This document shows positions 1 through 8,196 of a DNA stretch of 64,000 nucleotides, in pieces. The translations under genes and the position numbers were made by a program. The stretch is taken from NCBI RefSeq assembly GCF_013409305.1, contig NZ_JACBZJ010000001.1, positions 3,782,001 through 3,846,000 on the forward strand, in the 5' to 3' direction. The stretch's first letter is position 1. Every line of letters begins with the position of its first letter. The DNA comes from Cellulomonas soli. GTDB lineage: Bacteria > Actinomycetota > Actinomycetes > Actinomycetales > Cellulomonadaceae. Under the pieces are notes generated by a model. That model ran no database searches, had not been told where the DNA came from, and saw only the letters and a list, made by a program, of their open reading frames with translations.

Positions 1-1510
1 CCAGCCGTCGGTAGTGATGGAACACCGAGTCCGGGTCCTCGTACTGCGCCTGCGCGTTCAACCACCCGTGGTTCGGGTTCGCCGGCAACCACGGCGTCCC
101 CGACGAGAACCCCGCGTGCGGCCCCGCATCCCACTGCATCGGCGTGCGCGCGTTGTCCCGACCCATCGCCCGCAGACCACGCATCACCACCTCCGGGTCC
201 GCACCCTGCGCCACCGCCCGCCGGTAGTGGTTCAACGACTCCACGTCCCGCATCGCCCCGATGTCCGCGAACGGGGCGTTCGTCATCCCCAGCTCCTCGC
301 CCTGGTACACGTACGGAGTCCCCCGATGCAGGTGCAGCACGCTCGCCCACGCCTTCGCCGACTCCCGCCAGAACGCCCCGTCGTCACCGAACCGCGACAC
401 CACCCGCGGCTGGTCGTGGTTGTCCCAGTACAACGAGTTCCACCCGCGCGAACCCAGCTCACGCTGCCAACGCCCGAACGACTCCTTCAACGCACGCAGG
501 TCCAACGGCACCGGGTCGAACTTGCCCCCCGGACCGTGATCGAGACCCACGTGCTCGAACTGGAACACCATGTCGACCTCACGACGCGCCGGATCCGTGA
601 ACAGCACCGCCTCCTGCCACGTCACCCCCGGCATCTCCCCCACCGTCAACAACCGCCCCGACCGCCCCGCGAACACCTCCCGGTGCATCTGCGCCAAGAA
701 CTCATGGACCCGCGGACCGTTCGCGTAGTGCGCCGACCCGTCACCCAACCCGTCCGGACCCGCCACCACGTCCGGCAACGACGTGTCCTTCGAGACCAGG
801 TTGATCACGTCCATCCGGAAGCCGTCCACACCCCGGTCCAACCACCAACGCATCATCGCGAACACCGCCTCGCGCACCTGCGGGTTCTCCCAGTTCAGGT
901 CCGGCTGCTTACGGTCGAACAGATGCAGGTAGTACTCCCCCGTGACCTCGTCCCACGACCACGACGGCCCCGAGAAGAACGACGCCCAGTTCGTCGGCTC
1001 CGCCCCCGGCGCACCCCCCACATACCCCGACCGCGCCGGACGCCACCAGTACCAGTCCCGCTTCGGGTTGTCGGTCGACGACCGCGACTCCACGAACCAC
1101 GGATGCTCGTCCGACGTGTGGTTCACCACCAGGTCCATCAGCAGCGTCATCCCCCGCGCATGCACCGCAGCCAACAGCTCGTCGAAGTCCTCCAACGTCC
1201 CGAACGTCGGATCCACGTCCTGGTAGTCGCTGATGTCGTACCCGTTGTCCGCCCCCGGCGAGCGGTACACCGGCGACAGCCACACCACATCCACCCCCAA
1301 CCGCACCAGATGGTCCAGGTGAGCCGTGACCCCCCGCAGATCACCCACCCCGTCACCGTCCGAGTCCGCGAAGCTGCGCGGGTACACCTGGTACACCACG
1401 GCCGAACGCCACCACGGCGACACCACGGCCCCCTCCGACTCCCCCGGCTCGGGCACTGCCGCGCTCGCGGACGGCGGGGTCGGTGCGGACTGCGGGTCGG
1501 TGCTCGTCAT
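1..1510 (-). CDS. GH13 alpha-glucosidase (oligo-1,6-glucosidase type), C-terminus cut off by window edge
   Basis: Cytoplasmic-type glycoside hydrolase family 13 enzyme that releases glucose from short alpha-glucosides such as malto- or isomalto-oligosaccharides. About 503 codons are present; the C-terminal end lies outside the window. After a Pro/Ser-rich tail of about 30 residues the (beta/alpha)8 barrel starts at SPWWRSAVVYQVYPRSF. Visible family motifs are QPDLN (about 202-206), the nucleophile in GFRMDVINL (Asp224), the acid/base in VGEMPG (Glu292) and the stabiliser in YWDNHDQPR (Asp366). QPDLN places it with oligo-1,6-glucosidase/alpha-glucosidases rather than alpha-amylases. The ATG at 1508-1510 follows a GGGAGGACC ribosome-binding site. 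There is no signal peptide. Exact substrate cannot be read from sequence; trehalose synthase or sucrose isomerase activity is less likely but possible. Confidence 0.9.
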   Translation of the reverse strand, partial: MTSTDPQSAPTPPSASAAVPEPGESEGAVVSPWWRSAVVYQVYPRSFADSDGDGVGDLRGVTAHLDHLVRLGVDVVWLSPVYRSPGADNGYDISDYQDVDPTFGTLEDFDELLAAVHARGMTLLMDLVVNHTSDEHPWFVESRSSTDNPKRDWYWWRPARSGYVGGAPGAEPTNWASFFSGPSWSWDEVTGEYYLHLFDRKQPDLNWENPQVREAVFAMMRWWLDRGVDGFRMDVINLVSKDTSLPDVVAGPDGLGDGSAHYANGPRVHEFLAQMHREVFAGRSGRLLTVGEMPGVTWQEAVLFTDPARREVDMVFQFEHVGLDHGPGGKFDPVPLDLRALKESFGRWQRELGSRGWNSLYWDNHDQPRVVSRFGDDGAFWRESAKAWASVLHLHRGTPYVYQGEELGMTNAPFADIGAMRDVESLNHYRRAVAQGADPEVVMRGLRAMGRDNARTPMQWDAGPHAGFSSGTPWLPANPNHGWLNAQAQYEDPDSVFHHYRRL

Positions 1511-1582
1511 CGAAGGTCCTCCCGGGGTGGGCACGGCGAACTGCCTGCTCGACGGTACCGCCGCCCACCGCCGCACGGTCCG

Positions 1583-1602
1583 CCGCCGTACCGCCACGGC
1601 GG
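1583..1602 (-). terminator. short GC hairpin after the metal ATPase gene
   Basis: A 7-bp inverted repeat (CCGCCGT and ACGGCGG) with a 6-base loop lies just past the stop codon of the minus-strand metal ATPase and before the glucosidase start. There is no clear U-tract, so it is a weak terminator candidate. Otherwise the 121 bases at 1511-1631 hold only the glucosidase leader. Confidence 0.35.
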
Positions 1603-1631
1603 GACGTCGGTGGGAAGCCCCCGGGCGACCG

Positions 1632-3548
1632 TCAGCGCTGGGCCGTGACCCGTTCGGCCATCGGCACGAGCCCGTCGTGCGGGTCACGTGCACCGGCGGT
1701 CGGCTTCTCGTCCCGACCCGGTCGCACGGCGCGCAGCCCGCCCAGGATCGCGATGAGGTCGACGACCTCCTGCAGCGTCGCCCCCACGATCGCCGGGATC
1801 AGGCCGAAGGCCGCCACGACCATGAGCACGACGCTGAGCGCGATGCCGACCCCGATGGCCTGCAGCGCCACCCGCACCGTCCGCCGCGCGATCGCGACCG
1901 TGCGCGCCACCCGGCCGATGTCGTCCAGCATGACGACCACGTCTGCCGACTCGCTGGCGGCCGTGGACCCCTTGGCGCCCATCGCGACCCCGACGTCCGC
2001 CGCAGCGAGCACGGGGGCGTCGTTGACCCCGTCGCCGATCATCATCACGGGCCGGTCGGGCAGCCCCGCCACGGCCTTCACCTTGTCGACCGGCAGCAGG
2101 CCTGCCCGCACGTCCGTGACGCCCAGGCGCTCGGCGACGTGCCGGGCGGTCGGTTCGGCGTCGCCCGTGAGCATCACCTCGTGGCGGACCCCCAGCGCCC
2201 GCAGGCGTGCCAGGGTCGCGGCCGCGTCCGCACGGATCTCGTCGGCCAGCACCAGCCGGCCCACGGGCACCCCGTCGACGCCGACGTAGACGGTCATGCG
2301 TCCGGGGACCACCGCGCCCTCGTGGACCGCTCGTCCGGTCACGCCTGCGACGTGCGATGCCTTCCCGACGACGACGTCACGGCCGTCCACCACCGCCGTG
2401 ACGCCGGCCGCGGTGCTCTCCTCGACCTCGCTCGCGGCCGGCAGCACGAGGTGGCGCGCGCGGGCCGCGTCGACGACGGACTGCGCGAGCACGTGCGGGG
2501 AGTACTGCTCGGCGGCCGCTGCGAACCGCAGCACCTCGTCGGCGTCCAGGTGGCCGGTGTCGAGCAGCTCGACGTCCTCGACCTGCGGGCGCCCGTGGGT
2601 GAGCGTCCCGGTCTTGTCGAACGCGGCCGTGCGGATCCGCGCGAGCTGCTCGAGGACGCCGCCGGACTTGATGATGACGCCGTTCTTCGCGGCCCGGCTC
2701 ATGCCGGCGATGAAAGCCACGGGCGCGGCGATGAGCAGCGGGCACGGGGTGGCCACGACGAGGACCTCGGCGAACCTGACCGGGTCGCCGCTGACCGCCC
2801 ATGCGACGCCTGCGATCAGGAGCGCGACCGCGGTGAACGGGACCGCGTACCGGTCGGCCAGCCGCACGATCGGCGCCTTGGTGTCGGCCGCCGCCTGCAC
2901 GAGCTCGACGATCTGCTGGTACTGGCTGTCCCGCGCCAGCTCGGTCGCCCGGACGGTGGCGACCTGCTCCTCGCTGACCGATCCCGAGAGCACGGGGTCG
3001 CCGACCGCGTGCTCCACGGGCAACGACTCCCCCGTGAGCGAGGACTCGTCGAACGCCGCCGGGCTGCCCTCGAGGGTGCCGTCCACCGGGACAGCCTCCC
3101 CGGGCTTGACGAGCAGCAGGTCGCCGACGAGCACGTCGTCGACCGGTACGTCCTCGACCGTGCCGTCGGCCCCGACCCGGTGGGCGTGCTGCGGTGCGCG
3201 GGCGAGCAGCGCGGCGACCTCCCGGCGGGCGCGGGCCGACGCGTAGTCCTCGAGTGCTGCCCCTCCCGTGAGCATGAGCACCACGATGAGGGCGGCCCAG
3301 TGGTCGCCGACCAGGACGGTCGACACGATGGCCATGACCGCAAGGACGTCGAGGCCGACCCGGCCGTGCCGCAGGTCGACGACCATCGACCAGGCGTGCT
3401 TGGCGGCGATGGCGAGCGCGTACAGGCTCACCACCCATCGGCTCAGCTCGGTCCGGTCCGCCGCCAGCAGGGCGAGCCCGCCCACCCCCACGGCCACCGT
3501 CGCGAGGACGAACGGGTACCGCCTGACGACCGGCACGATCCTGCCCAT
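1632..3548 (-). CDS. P1B-type heavy-metal-transporting ATPase with TPCP motif (P1B-5-like)
   Basis: Membrane ATPase that exports a transition metal using ATP. It is 638 residues with no N-terminal HMA or Cys-rich metal-binding domain; two hydrophobic hairpins come first. The actuator loop has TGES (172-175). The metal-site helix reads VATPCPLLIA, so the usual CPC is TPC-P (267-270). The phosphorylation site is DKTGTLT (Asp311), the HP-locus equivalent is SPHVLA (His352 with Val where Pro is usual), and the hinge is GDGVNDAP (505-512). A late helix carries QEVVD (593-597). TPCP plus QExxD is, as I recall, the signature of P1B-5 pumps linked to Ni/Fe. No hemerythrin-like C-terminal domain is present. 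The start ATG at 3546-3548 has a weak ribosome-binding site. The gene is divergent from the desaturase. Confidence 0.85.
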   Translation of the reverse strand: MGRIVPVVRRYPFVLATVAVGVGGLALLAADRTELSRWVVSLYALAIAAKHAWSMVVDLRHGRVGLDVLAVMAIVSTVLVGDHWAALIVVLMLTGGAALEDYASARARREVAALLARAPQHAHRVGADGTVEDVPVDDVLVGDLLLVKPGEAVPVDGTLEGSPAAFDESSLTGESLPVEHAVGDPVLSGSVSEEQVATVRATELARDSQYQQIVELVQAAADTKAPIVRLADRYAVPFTAVALLIAGVAWAVSGDPVRFAEVLVVATPCPLLIAAPVAFIAGMSRAAKNGVIIKSGGVLEQLARIRTAAFDKTGTLTHGRPQVEDVELLDTGHLDADEVLRFAAAAEQYSPHVLAQSVVDAARARHLVLPAASEVEESTAAGVTAVVDGRDVVVGKASHVAGVTGRAVHEGAVVPGRMTVYVGVDGVPVGRLVLADEIRADAAATLARLRALGVRHEVMLTGDAEPTARHVAERLGVTDVRAGLLPVDKVKAVAGLPDRPVMMIGDGVNDAPVLAAADVGVAMGAKGSTAASESADVVVMLDDIGRVARTVAIARRTVRVALQAIGVGIALSVVLMVVAAFGLIPAIVGATLQEVVDLIAILGGLRAVRPGRDEKPTAGARDPHDGLVPMAERVTAQR

Positions 3549-3760
3549 GGTTCAGTCATACGCTCGTCACGACCTGGCCACGACCCGGCAGCACGCACCT
3601 GGGGACGCGCATCCCACCGGCGACCGCTGCGCACGAGTCCTGCACGACCTCGGACCGGTCGCGCCACCAGTCCGAGACCGTCCGTGCGTACTGTCGGGGC
3701 CATCCACGAGCGTTCGCTCACCTCCCGGCTGGGAAGTCGACCCGTCGCTCGGAGGCCCGC

Positions 3761-4870
3761 ATGTCCACGGCTCCCCCCACGGCACCGACCGGCACCGCCG
3801 CGGTCTCGCCCCGTCCCGTGCGCGCCCGCCAGCTCGCCGCCACCGGCAGCTACCAGGAGCTCTCCCGGCAGGTGCGTGAGGCCGGGCTCCTCGAGCGGAC
3901 CCGAGGATTCTACGTGGGCCTCCTGCTCGCTCTCGGCGCGGCCCTGGCCGCGATCGGGGGTGGCATGGTGCTGCTCGGCGACTCGTGGTTCCAGCTGTTG
4001 CTGGCCGCTGCGCTCGGCGTCGTGCTGACCCAGGTGGCGTTCGTCTCCCACGAGGCCTCGCACCGTCAGGTGCTCACCTCCGGCCGCGGGAACGACCGCC
4101 TCGGCCGGGTGCTCGCCAACGGTGTCGTCGGCATCAGCCACCAGTGGTGGATGACCAAGCACAGCCGCCACCACGCGAACCCGAACAAGGTCGGCAAGGA
4201 CCCCGACATCGAGCCCGACACGATCCTCTTCCTGGAGGAGGACGCTCAGGCACGGACCGGCCTCAAGGCCCGGCTGACCCGGTTCCAGGGGTACGCCTTC
4301 TTCCCCCTGCTCACCCTCGAGGGCGTGAACCTGCACGTCACGTCGGTGCGATCCCTCCTGGCCGCCGAGCGCAGCCGCGCACGCACGGGCGAGCTCGTCG
4401 TGCTCGCGGTCCGTCTGCTCGCCTATGCCGCGCTCGTCGTGTGGTTGCTGCCGATCGGGCTGGCCGCTGCGTTCCTCGCCGTGCAGCTCGCCGTCTTCGG
4501 CGTCTACATGGGCGCCTCGTTCGCCCCGAACCACAAGGGCATGGCGATCGTGGCCGCCGACAGCGTGCTGGACTTCCTCAGCAAGCAGGTGCTCACCTCG
4601 CGCAACATCAGCGGCGGCGGACCCATGAGCGCCGCGATGGGCGGCCTGAACTACCAGATCGAGCACCACCTGTTCCCGAGCATGCCGCGCCCCCACCTCG
4701 CGCGCGCCCGCCGCCTGGTGCGCGCGCACTGCGCGACCCACGGCGTGCCGTACACGGAGACCACGCTGCTGCGTTCGTACGCGATCGTCGTGCGGTACCT
4801 CAACCGGGTCGGGCTGGCGGCGCGGGACCCGTTCGACTGCCCGATGGTCGGCCGTTACCGCCGCGTCTGA
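3761..4870 (+). CDS. membrane fatty-acid desaturase
   Basis: Di-iron acyl desaturase (369 residues) that introduces a double bond into membrane acyl chains. The three histidine boxes are present: HEASH (97-101), HSRHH (134-138) and QIEHH (299-303), with hydrophobic hairpins at about 50-90 and 212-255. QIEHHLFP at the end resembles acyl-lipid or linoleoyl-CoA-type desaturases, including actinobacterial DesA3-like proteins, but regiospecificity cannot be read. The ATG follows a GGAGG ribosome-binding site at about 3749. It is divergent from the metal ATPase across 212 bases, which must hold both promoters. Membrane fluidity or cold adaptation is the likely role. Confidence 0.9.
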   Translation: MSTAPPTAPTGTAAVSPRPVRARQLAATGSYQELSRQVREAGLLERTRGFYVGLLLALGAALAAIGGGMVLLGDSWFQLLLAAALGVVLTQVAFVSHEASHRQVLTSGRGNDRLGRVLANGVVGISHQWWMTKHSRHHANPNKVGKDPDIEPDTILFLEEDAQARTGLKARLTRFQGYAFFPLLTLEGVNLHVTSVRSLLAAERSRARTGELVVLAVRLLAYAALVVWLLPIGLAAAFLAVQLAVFGVYMGASFAPNHKGMAIVAADSVLDFLSKQVLTSRNISGGGPMSAAMGGLNYQIEHHLFPSMPRPHLARARRLVRAHCATHGVPYTETTLLRSYAIVVRYLNRVGLAARDPFDCPMVGRYRRV

Positions 4871-4983
4871 GCCCGGAGCAGGTCCCCGTCGAGCGGTGCG
4901 CGTTGCTCCACGGCTGGCGCGACCTCGGCGTCCGCAGCACAGTGGGTCGTGCGAGAGCGCACCGAGATACGGGGGTTGGCACG

Positions 4984-5427
4984 ATGAGCGAACAGAACGT
5001 GGACGTGGGCCCGATCGACTACATCGTGGTCGAGTTCCCGGGCAGCCGGATGACGGGCGAGGGGCTTCCGATCATCGTGGACCTGGTCGAGCGCGGCATC
5101 ATCCGCCTGCTCGACCTCGCGTTCTTCAAGAAGGAGCTCGACGGCACCGTCTCAGGGCTGCTGCTCGCCGACCTCGACGCGGACGGCGAGCTCGACCTGG
5201 CCGTGTTCGAGGGGGCTTCCTCGGGGCTCCTCGGTCCTGACGACATCGACGAGGCGAGCGCGGCTCTCGAGCCCGGCAGCTCGGCAGGGATCCTCGTCTA
5301 CGAGAACACGTGGGCAGGACCGTTCGTGACCGCGCTGCGGCACGGTGGCGCCGAGGTCGTCGCCAGCGGACGGATCCCGGCGGACGAGGTCATCGCCTCG
5401 CTCGAGGCGGCCGGCCTGACGCTCTGA
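4984..5427 (+). CDS. DUF6325-like conserved protein
   Basis: Acidic protein of 147 residues with no signal peptide. The N-terminal part (GPIDYIVVEFPGS) and the middle segment with LLADLDADGELDLAVFEG resemble the DUF6325/DUF1269 group of actinobacterial proteins of unknown function. A Gly-rich turn is followed by two helices. It starts at ATG 4984 because upstream sequence in the same frame lies inside the desaturase gene. It is followed 60 bases later by a SHOCT-domain gene; DUF6325 and SHOCT proteins often occur as a pair. Function is not known; a stress- or envelope-associated role is a guess from that pairing. Confidence 0.75.
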   Translation: MSEQNVDVGPIDYIVVEFPGSRMTGEGLPIIVDLVERGIIRLLDLAFFKKELDGTVSGLLLADLDADGELDLAVFEGASSGLLGPDDIDEASAALEPGSSAGILVYENTWAGPFVTALRHGGAEVVASGRIPADEVIASLEAAGLTL

Positions 5428-5487
5428 GAGCCATCCCGCCAACCTGTCCGGGTCCGGGACACGGACCCTCATTCGAGAGGACGCACC

Positions 5488-5796
5488 ATGCCAGGTCTGA
5501 TCCGCGGGGTCGCCCGCACCGCCGTGATCGCGGGCACCGCGACCAGCGTGTCCAACCGGGTCTCGCGCCGTCAGGCGGGCCGTTGGGCCGCGCAGGACGC
5601 CCAGCAGGCCCCTCCTGAGGCAGCCCCGCAACCGCCTCAGGTCGTCTACGCCGCGCCCCCGCCCGCCGCGGCGCCGGCAGCGCCGGACATGGACGCCAAG
5701 CTGGCCCAGCTGCGTGAGCTCGGCGAGCTGCGGACGCAGGGACTGCTCACGGACGCCGAGTTCGAGGTGCAGAAGGCGCGCATCCTCGGCGCCTGA
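5488..5796 (+). CDS. small SHOCT-domain protein
   Basis: A 102-residue protein. The N-terminal 35 residues are basic with a short Ala/Val-rich helix, followed by a Pro/Ala-rich linker (about 38-65). The C-terminal 30 residues form a SHOCT domain: a helix LAQLRELGELRTQGLLTDAEF followed by E-x-x-K-x-x-I-L. SHOCT is a short C-terminal module thought to mediate oligomerisation. It starts at ATG 5488 after GAGAGGACGCACC. It probably shares a transcript with the upstream DUF6325-like gene. No enzymatic motif is seen. Confidence 0.8.
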   Translation: MPGLIRGVARTAVIAGTATSVSNRVSRRQAGRWAAQDAQQAPPEAAPQPPQVVYAAPPPAAAPAAPDMDAKLAQLRELGELRTQGLLTDAEFEVQKARILGA

Positions 5797-5809
5797 CGTG
5801 AGCCTGCAT

Positions 5810-5846
5810 GCGACGGGCGTGGGTTGCGACGACCCGCGCCCGTCGC
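5810..5846. terminator. bidirectional terminator between SHOCT and HxlR genes
   Basis: A 10-bp perfect stem (GCGACGGGCG with CGCCCGTCGC) is extended by 4 bp around a 7-base loop. It sits between two convergent genes ending at 5796 and 5853, so it can serve both. Confidence 0.65.
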
Positions 5847-5852
5847 GGCTGC

Positions 5853-6245
5853 TCAGGCGACGGGTTCTCGGTCGGGGGCGCTGCGCCGCTGGTGGGCGAC
5901 GATGCCGGGCAGCTGCTGGTAGATCGCGTCGATGAGGTCGCAGATGCGCTGTGCGATCGGACGCCCGAGCGTGGTGAGGTCGTAGTCCACCCGCAGCGGG
6001 ACCGTCGGGTGCGGCGTGCGGGACACCAGCCCGTCCGCCTCGAGCCTGCGCAGCGTCTGGGCGAGCATCCGGTCGGAGACGCCGTCCACGGCGCGTCCCA
6101 CCTCGGCGAACCGGAGCGGACCCTCGACGAGCGCGGCCAGGGTGAGCGATCCCCAGCGCCCGGTGGCGTGCTCGAGCACGGCCCGTGAGACCCCGTCCGG
6201 GTCGAACACGCCCATCCGTGCGACGCGCTCGGCTGCTGCATCCAT
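5853..6245 (-). CDS. HxlR-family winged-helix transcriptional regulator
   Basis: DNA-binding repressor-type protein of 130 residues. The HxlR winged helix covers about 15-110: a helix ending in GRWGSLTLAALVEGPLRFAEV, the recognition region VDGVSDRMLAQTLRRLEADGLVSR, and a wing with VPLRVDYDLTTLGR. HxlR/DUF24 proteins often sense quinones, aldehydes or thiol stress through a Cys near the N-terminus. The conserved N-terminal Cys is not visible here, because the only Cys (ICDLID) is C-terminal. That argues for ligand sensing or a different switch. It is divergent from the isochorismatase-fold gene, its likely target, with operator-like palindromes between. Confidence 0.88.
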   Translation of the reverse strand: MDAAAERVARMGVFDPDGVSRAVLEHATGRWGSLTLAALVEGPLRFAEVGRAVDGVSDRMLAQTLRRLEADGLVSRTPHPTVPLRVDYDLTTLGRPIAQRICDLIDAIYQQLPGIVAHQRRSAPDREPVA

Positions 6246-6262
6246 GCCCCCAGGGTAGGTCC

Positions 6263-6276
6263 AGGTCTCCGGACCT
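6263..6276. promoter_or_regulatory. palindrome upstream of the HxlR gene
   Basis: Inverted repeat AGGTC-4-GACCT, 18 bases upstream of the regulator start codon. It could be a second operator or a leader hairpin. Evidence is symmetry and position only. Confidence 0.35.
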
Positions 6277-6280
6277 CCAG

Positions 6281-6307
6281 GTGCACGTACTATACGAAAG
6301 TAAGCAC
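6281..6307. promoter_or_regulatory. candidate HxlR operator
   Basis: An AT-rich patch in otherwise GC-rich DNA carries TACT-7-AGTA (6288-6302) inside an outer GTGC/GCAC pair. As I recall, TACT-N7-AGTA is the layout of DUF24/HxlR repressor boxes such as YodB. It lies midway between the divergent regulator and hydrolase genes, where it could cover promoters of both. Confidence 0.6.
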
Positions 6308-6386
6308 CTGCACGGCCGCGCCCGGCCGATCCCGCACGTCACAGCGGCCTCGCGCACGAACCCGGCCCTGAGCCCGAGGACCCACC

Positions 6387-6947
6387 ATGACCCACACCGC
6401 CCTGCTCGTCATGGACTACCAGAACGGCGTCGTCTCCAGGTTCGGCATCCCGAGCGCCGTCGCCGCCGCACGACGAGCCGTCGATGCCGCGCGTGCCGCC
6501 CGCGTCCCCGTGCTGTTCGCCGGGGTCGAGTTCCGACCGGGCTATCCCGAGATCGCCACCAGCAACCTGATGTTCGGCGGCATCCCCCAGCGCGCGGCCG
6601 CCGGACCCGCCGACCCCCGGTCCACCGAGATCCACCCCGACCTCGCGCGCCGTGACGACGAGCCCCTGGTCACGAAGGTGCGGGTGAGCGCCTTCGCCGG
6701 CAGCGATCTCGACTACCTGCTGCGCGCCGCGGGGACGCGGCACCTGGTGCTGGCGGGCATCGCGACGAGCGGTGTCGTCCTGTCCACGCTGCGGCAGGCG
6801 GCCGACCTCGACCTCGAGCTGACGGTCCTCGCCGACGCGTGCGCCGACGCCGACCCGGAGGTGCATCGCGTCCTGGTCGAGAAGGTCTTCCCCCAGCAGG
6901 CGGCGGTCACGACCGTGGACCGGTGGGCGGCCTCGCTCCAGGACTGA
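6387..6947 (+). CDS. isochorismatase-fold hydrolase lacking the usual catalytic Cys
   Basis: A 186-residue isochorismatase-superfamily protein with the Asp motif LLVMDYQNG (Asp10) and the Lys motif LVTKVRVSAF. The nucleophile loop, normally G-x-x-T-x-x-C-V, reads GIATSGVVLSTLR, so Val replaces Cys. That excludes a standard cysteine-hydrolase (nicotinamidase-like) mechanism. It resembles the group that, like true isochorismatases, works without Cys. The C-terminal segment DACADADPEVHRVL is conserved in this subgroup. It is probably controlled by the divergent HxlR regulator. Substrate is unknown; a small vinyl-ether or amide compound is inferred only from the fold. Confidence 0.82.
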   Translation: MTHTALLVMDYQNGVVSRFGIPSAVAAARRAVDAARAARVPVLFAGVEFRPGYPEIATSNLMFGGIPQRAAAGPADPRSTEIHPDLARRDDEPLVTKVRVSAFAGSDLDYLLRAAGTRHLVLAGIATSGVVLSTLRQAADLDLELTVLADACADADPEVHRVLVEKVFPQQAAVTTVDRWAASLQD

Positions 6948-6973
6948 GCGCCCTCACCCTCAGCGCCGACCCC

Positions 6974-8188
6974 TCAGGGCTCGGCGGGCTGACGCCGTCC
7001 CGCGCGCGCGGCGAAGGCGTCCAGCGCGTCGAGCACCTGACCGGACTGCCAGAGGATCGACCTACGCCGCCCGCCGACCTCCGCCAGCGCGCCGACCTCG
7101 ACGAGCCGACCGATCGCCTTCATGGCGTTGGTGTGGGAGATGCCGAGCTCGTGCTGGACGAGGGCCGTGTGGACGACCGGCTGGCGCAGCACGAGGTCCG
7201 TCAGCGACCAGACCGACGAGTCGGACCGTGCCCGGATCTGCGACCTCCACGTCTCGCGCACGGCCCGAAGGTCGCCCAGGAGAAGGCGGCCGTTGGCGAC
7301 CGCGTCGAAGGACGCCTGTGCCAGCGCTGCCACGATCGGCGCCGGGTCGCCCTGCCGGTAGACGGTCAACGCCTCGAAGTACCCGTGGGTGTCGACCAGC
7401 AGCCCGGCCGAGACCGGTACGGTGACCGACCTGGTCAGCGCCCGCCGGCGCAGCATGGCGTGGATCAGCGCGCGCCCGGTGCGTCCGTTCCCGTCGGGGA
7501 ACGGGTGGACCGTCTCGAACTGCGCGTGCGCGATCGCGGCGTGCTGCAGGGCCGGGATGTCCTCCCGGGCCGCGAACGCGACCAGGTCCTCGATGGCGGC
7601 CGGCAGCCGGTCGGCGTGCGGCGGGACGAAGGCGGCCTGGTGCGGTGAGTACCCGCCTCCCCCGATCCACACCTGCTGGGTACGCCACGTCCCTGCGATG
7701 TCCGGCTCGGCCTCCTCCATGAGCGCTCGGTGCATCGCGAGGACGGACCCGGCGTCCAGCTGCTCGGAGAGGCGGATGGCGGCCTGCATGGCGTGGACGT
7801 TGCCCACGACCTGCGTCGCGTTCCGTCTCGCGTCCTCCCCCAGCTCGGCCAGGGCGATCTGCTTGGCACCGGAGGTGAGGTTCTCGATCTGCGAGGAGGA
7901 CGCGGACTCCGAGCGCAGCAGGATGGCAGCGAAGGGCGCGACATGGCCGCCGACCTCGAGGTCGAACTCGCGGATGAGGGCGGAGGCCTCCTCTGCGGCA
8001 GCAGCGACGTTCCGCGGCAGGCGGACCTCGAGGTCGGCGATCTGCGGGGTGAGGGCCGCGCGGTGCGGCTGCGCCATCTGCTCGCGGACCGAGCGTGACT
8101 GCAGCTCCGGCGGGATGGATGAACGCCAGTCGCGCTCCTCCCATCCCACCGGCGGCCAGTTCGACGCCTCGTGGCTACCCGTGGACAC
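6974..8188 (-). CDS. Fic-domain protein with N-terminal inhibitory helix and C-terminal winged helix
   Basis: A 404-residue Fic protein that probably transfers AMP to a protein hydroxyl. The catalytic motif HPFPDGNGRTGR is complete (228-239, His228). The inhibitory (S/T)xxxE(N/G) motif lies N-terminal to it as SSQIEN (Ser98, Glu102, Asn103), which makes it a class II, self-inhibited Fic with the Fic/DOC N-terminal domain. The last 90 residues contain a winged-helix segment (LGISHTNAMKAIGRLVEVGAL). This arrangement is widespread and usually stands alone without a partner antitoxin. No small antitoxin gene is seen next to it. The ATG is at 8186-8188; an AT-rich palindrome lies directly upstream. 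Confidence 0.9.
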   Translation of the reverse strand: MSTGSHEASNWPPVGWEERDWRSSIPPELQSRSVREQMAQPHRAALTPQIADLEVRLPRNVAAAAEEASALIREFDLEVGGHVAPFAAILLRSESASSSQIENLTSGAKQIALAELGEDARRNATQVVGNVHAMQAAIRLSEQLDAGSVLAMHRALMEEAEPDIAGTWRTQQVWIGGGGYSPHQAAFVPPHADRLPAAIEDLVAFAAREDIPALQHAAIAHAQFETVHPFPDGNGRTGRALIHAMLRRRALTRSVTVPVSAGLLVDTHGYFEALTVYRQGDPAPIVAALAQASFDAVANGRLLLGDLRAVRETWRSQIRARSDSSVWSLTDLVLRQPVVHTALVQHELGISHTNAMKAIGRLVEVGALAEVGGRRRSILWQSGQVLDALDAFAARAGRRQPAEP

Positions 8189-8196
8189 GCGCCGAC

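Noticed and set aside
14..1648. Long plus-strand open frame with very Arg/Pro-rich product
   Set aside because: It is the antisense shadow of the GH13 gene, whose catalytic motifs read cleanly on the minus strand.
1326..4028. 900-codon plus-strand frame
   Set aside because: It spans two opposite-strand or other-frame genes and has no family similarity; high GC removes stop codons.
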